Shown: positions 30,290 through 31,501 of the stretch, one piece after another | How the letters are laid out: every line of letters starts with the position of its first letter | Position numbering within the stretch: position 1 is the stretch's first letter | Source of the DNA: JOPF133 sp052144935 | Lineage (GTDB): Bacteria; Acidobacteriota; Terriglobia; Bryobacterales; Bryobacteraceae | DNA: 31,501 nucleotides | Reading direction: 5' to 3' | Assembly (NCBI GenBank): GCA_052144935.1 | Contig: JBKQPR010000346.1 | Coordinates: 1 to 31,501 of the forward strand | Made by a program: the position numbers and the translations under genes | The notes under the pieces: generated by a model | What the model was told of the DNA's origin: nothing | Seen by the model: the letters and a program-made list of their open reading frames with translations, nothing else | The model's database searches: none

Positions 30290-30312
30290 AGCGCTCTCAA
30301 TGATACAACGGC

Positions 30313-30368
30313 GTACCAGTACAGGCCGCTCGTACCGGTACGTTTGTAACGTTCGTAACTTCCGTAAT
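30313..30368. promoter_or_regulatory. Operator-like palindromes and 9-base direct repeats in a divergent promoter region
   Basis: GTACCAGTAC (30313-30322) and GTACCGGTAC (30332-30341, extended to a perfect 12-base palindrome CGTACCGGTACG) lie 19 bases apart, centre to centre. They are followed by GTAAC, GTAAC and GTAAT starting at 30346, 30355 and 30364, a 9-base period. Two turns of helix between palindromes suits binding by a dimeric regulator on one DNA face. The site lies between the MFS exporter (minus) and the PEP-CTERM gene (plus). Confidence 0.55.
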
Positions 30369-30459
30369 TATTGAGTTTCAGGCCTATTGCACTTAAATTG
30401 AATCTTCGTTTTCACCTTCAATAACGAGTTCGGCTGAAAGGGGAGTTTAGACACACACT

Positions 30460-31269
30460 ATGAGAATATTGACCTGCATCGCTCTCGCCAGTCTTGGCTT
30501 GACCGCCATGCCTGCGTTTGCGGGCAATATAATGCCTGACCTGAGCCTGGCGCCCACAGGATGGACCGTAGACCGCTACGCGCCGGCGTCGTTTTCGAGC
30601 CTGGGCACGGTAAGTGGAGAAGACAACGTTCTGGGACTCGGAATCGGCTCCTCCGGAGATTACGACAACCGCCCGAGTGCCTACCAATACACGTTTTACA
30701 ATACGCAGGGCGAAAGTTACTCCGTCAGCGGCGGCCCGGGCGACGACATCGCCGTGCTTCTTTATGTACCCGACTCCTGGAGCGATCCCTCCAACGGGGA
30801 CGTGCGTACCGATCTGTGGGTCGACGCTTCGGGTTCGGACTATGGGATTCTCGGGTTCACGAATTTCGGGACGAACAACAGAGTGGGCGACGCTGGCGGG
30901 ACTTTCCAGTACTGGGACGATGGGACCGGCCTGTGGACCGCGGTGAGCGCGCCGGTGGAATACGGCCAGTGGAACACCCTCGACATCCACTACACCGGTA
31001 GCGAATACGACTACTTGGTCAACGGGGTGTTCGTAGGGGCCGTCACCGACCTCACTCTCGACAACGCCGCCCTGACACAGGTTATGCTCGAAGCCTATAA
31101 CTACAACGACCCAACCTTCGGATCTAGTTACGGCAATCCGGGCGTCACGAATAACAGCTCAGCCCCCTACTCTGCCGAATACGCCAACGTTCCGGAACCC
31201 CTGACCTTCGGCCTGATCGGCTTTGGCCTGTTAGGCATCAGCCTGACAGCCAAACGCCTGCATCATTAA
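30460..31269 (+). CDS. PEP-CTERM exported protein with lectin-like fold
   Basis: The 269-residue product starts with a signal peptide (MRILTCIALASLGLTAMPAFAG). Its C-terminal 26 residues contain VPEP, then a hydrophobic helix (LTFGLIGFGLLGISL) and a basic end (KRLHH), the tripartite PEP-CTERM sorting signal cut by exosortase. The middle is acidic and rich in Gly, Asp, Tyr and Ser, with patterns such as WVDASGSDYGILGFTNF and WNTLDIHYTGSEYDYLVNGVFVG that resemble concanavalin-like jelly-roll folds. It should be processed at the envelope and may be part of an extracellular matrix. No exosortase gene is in the window. A GGGGAG site lies 15 bases before the ATG, longer than usual. Confidence 0.87.
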   Translation: MRILTCIALASLGLTAMPAFAGNIMPDLSLAPTGWTVDRYAPASFSSLGTVSGEDNVLGLGIGSSGDYDNRPSAYQYTFYNTQGESYSVSGGPGDDIAVLLYVPDSWSDPSNGDVRTDLWVDASGSDYGILGFTNFGTNNRVGDAGGTFQYWDDGTGLWTAVSAPVEYGQWNTLDIHYTGSEYDYLVNGVFVGAVTDLTLDNAALTQVMLEAYNYNDPTFGSSYGNPGVTNNSSAPYSAEYANVPEPLTFGLIGFGLLGISLTAKRLHH

Positions 31270-31501
31270 GAATATTGGAGGTCTGCCCCACTGATCGGTA
31301 TCGGGGCCGGACCACCCGCCGTTTGCCCTAACCCAACTTTCGCACTTGCGATCCCGATTACCGAAAAAACCAGCCTAGCCTCGATTTCCACGGACAATAT
31401 CTTGATAACGCCGGTAGCTATCGGTAACACGCCGGGCCTCAGCCAGGCGGGCATTTGACGTTGCGGATCGTTAGCGTATCCAGTACTCAAAGAGCTGAAT
31501 G
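31270..31501. other. 3' flank, no gene recognised
   Basis: The last 232 bases contain short open frames only. GCCCC and GGGGC around 31283-31305 could form a short stem after the PEP-CTERM gene, without a T-run. A gene may begin just beyond the edge. Confidence 0.35.

Noticed and set aside
1..31501. tRNA or rRNA genes
   Set aside because: No GGTTCRANNCC-type T-loop with a fitting acceptor stem and no rRNA-like stretch was seen outside coding sequence.

Overview
The window looks like chromosomal DNA of a high-GC diderm bacterium. The best guess is an acidobacterium of the Solibacter/Bryobacter group. The grounds are: two adjacent secreted proteins ending in what looks like the Solibacter-type C-terminal domain (TIGR03437-like), an lpxD gene (lipid A, hence an outer membrane), a Tat-exported Gfo/Idh/MocA oxidoreductase, a PEP-CTERM protein and many scattered catabolic genes. 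The assignment rests on recognised families, not on a database search. No rRNA, tRNA, CRISPR array or intact insertion sequence was seen.

Layout. 1-2.2 kb: the 5' part of a Tat-exported Gfo/Idh/MocA oxidoreductase (minus strand, running off the left edge) and a frameshifted OstA/LptA-like exported protein. 2.5-6.0 kb: a tight three-gene operon of a MetE-like methyltransferase, a PL22 oligogalacturonate-lyase-like beta-propeller and a hexuronate-type MFS transporter. 6.0-6.9 kb: a two-gene module of a basic DUF5678-like protein and a small retropepsin-like protease. 7.2-10.2 kb: class II fumarase and an M20 dipeptidase, separated by palindromic repeats. 10.2-12.0 kb: a lower-GC DUF262/DUF1524 (GmrSD-like) probable defence gene. 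12.2-13.6 kb: a Wzt-like O-antigen ABC ATPase overlapping a DUF167 gene. 13.8-15.4 kb: a hicBA toxin-antitoxin pair and a RibBA protein with a diverged GTP cyclohydrolase II half. 15.6-18 kb: a secreted protein of unknown function, a decayed amidohydrolase and a small phosphoesterase. 18-22.7 kb: a purple-acid-phosphatase-like protein convergent with a CotH-like protein, then a Spy/LTXXQ-like protein. 23.5-25.4 kb: lpxD, a P-loop protein and a lone HisKA-type domain. 25.4-30.3 kb, all on the minus strand: MFS transporter, monohaem cytochrome c, REC-GGDEF regulator and a second MFS transporter. 30.4-31.3 kb: a PEP-CTERM protein.

Three features cut across the genes. First, at least six genes have a -10-like hexamer (TATACT, TAAAAT, TACAAT, TATTAT, TAGAAT, TACACT) only 5-8 bases before the start codon and no Shine-Dalgarno, which implies leaderless transcripts. 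The same layout places the start of the phosphatase on an ATC codon. Second, a palindromic core resembling GGGTGCCCTNNGGGCCCG recurs between genes and inside two transporter genes, where it codes for a C-terminal tail and for a central cytoplasmic loop. Third, the window holds several decayed genes: an OstA-like gene, an amidohydrolase and a possible remnant near 27.7 kb. No clearly new multi-gene system was found. The strongest leads are the leaderless architecture with its ATC-start gene, the repeat family that enters reading frames, the MetE/PL22/MFS operon and the DUF5678/retropepsin pair.
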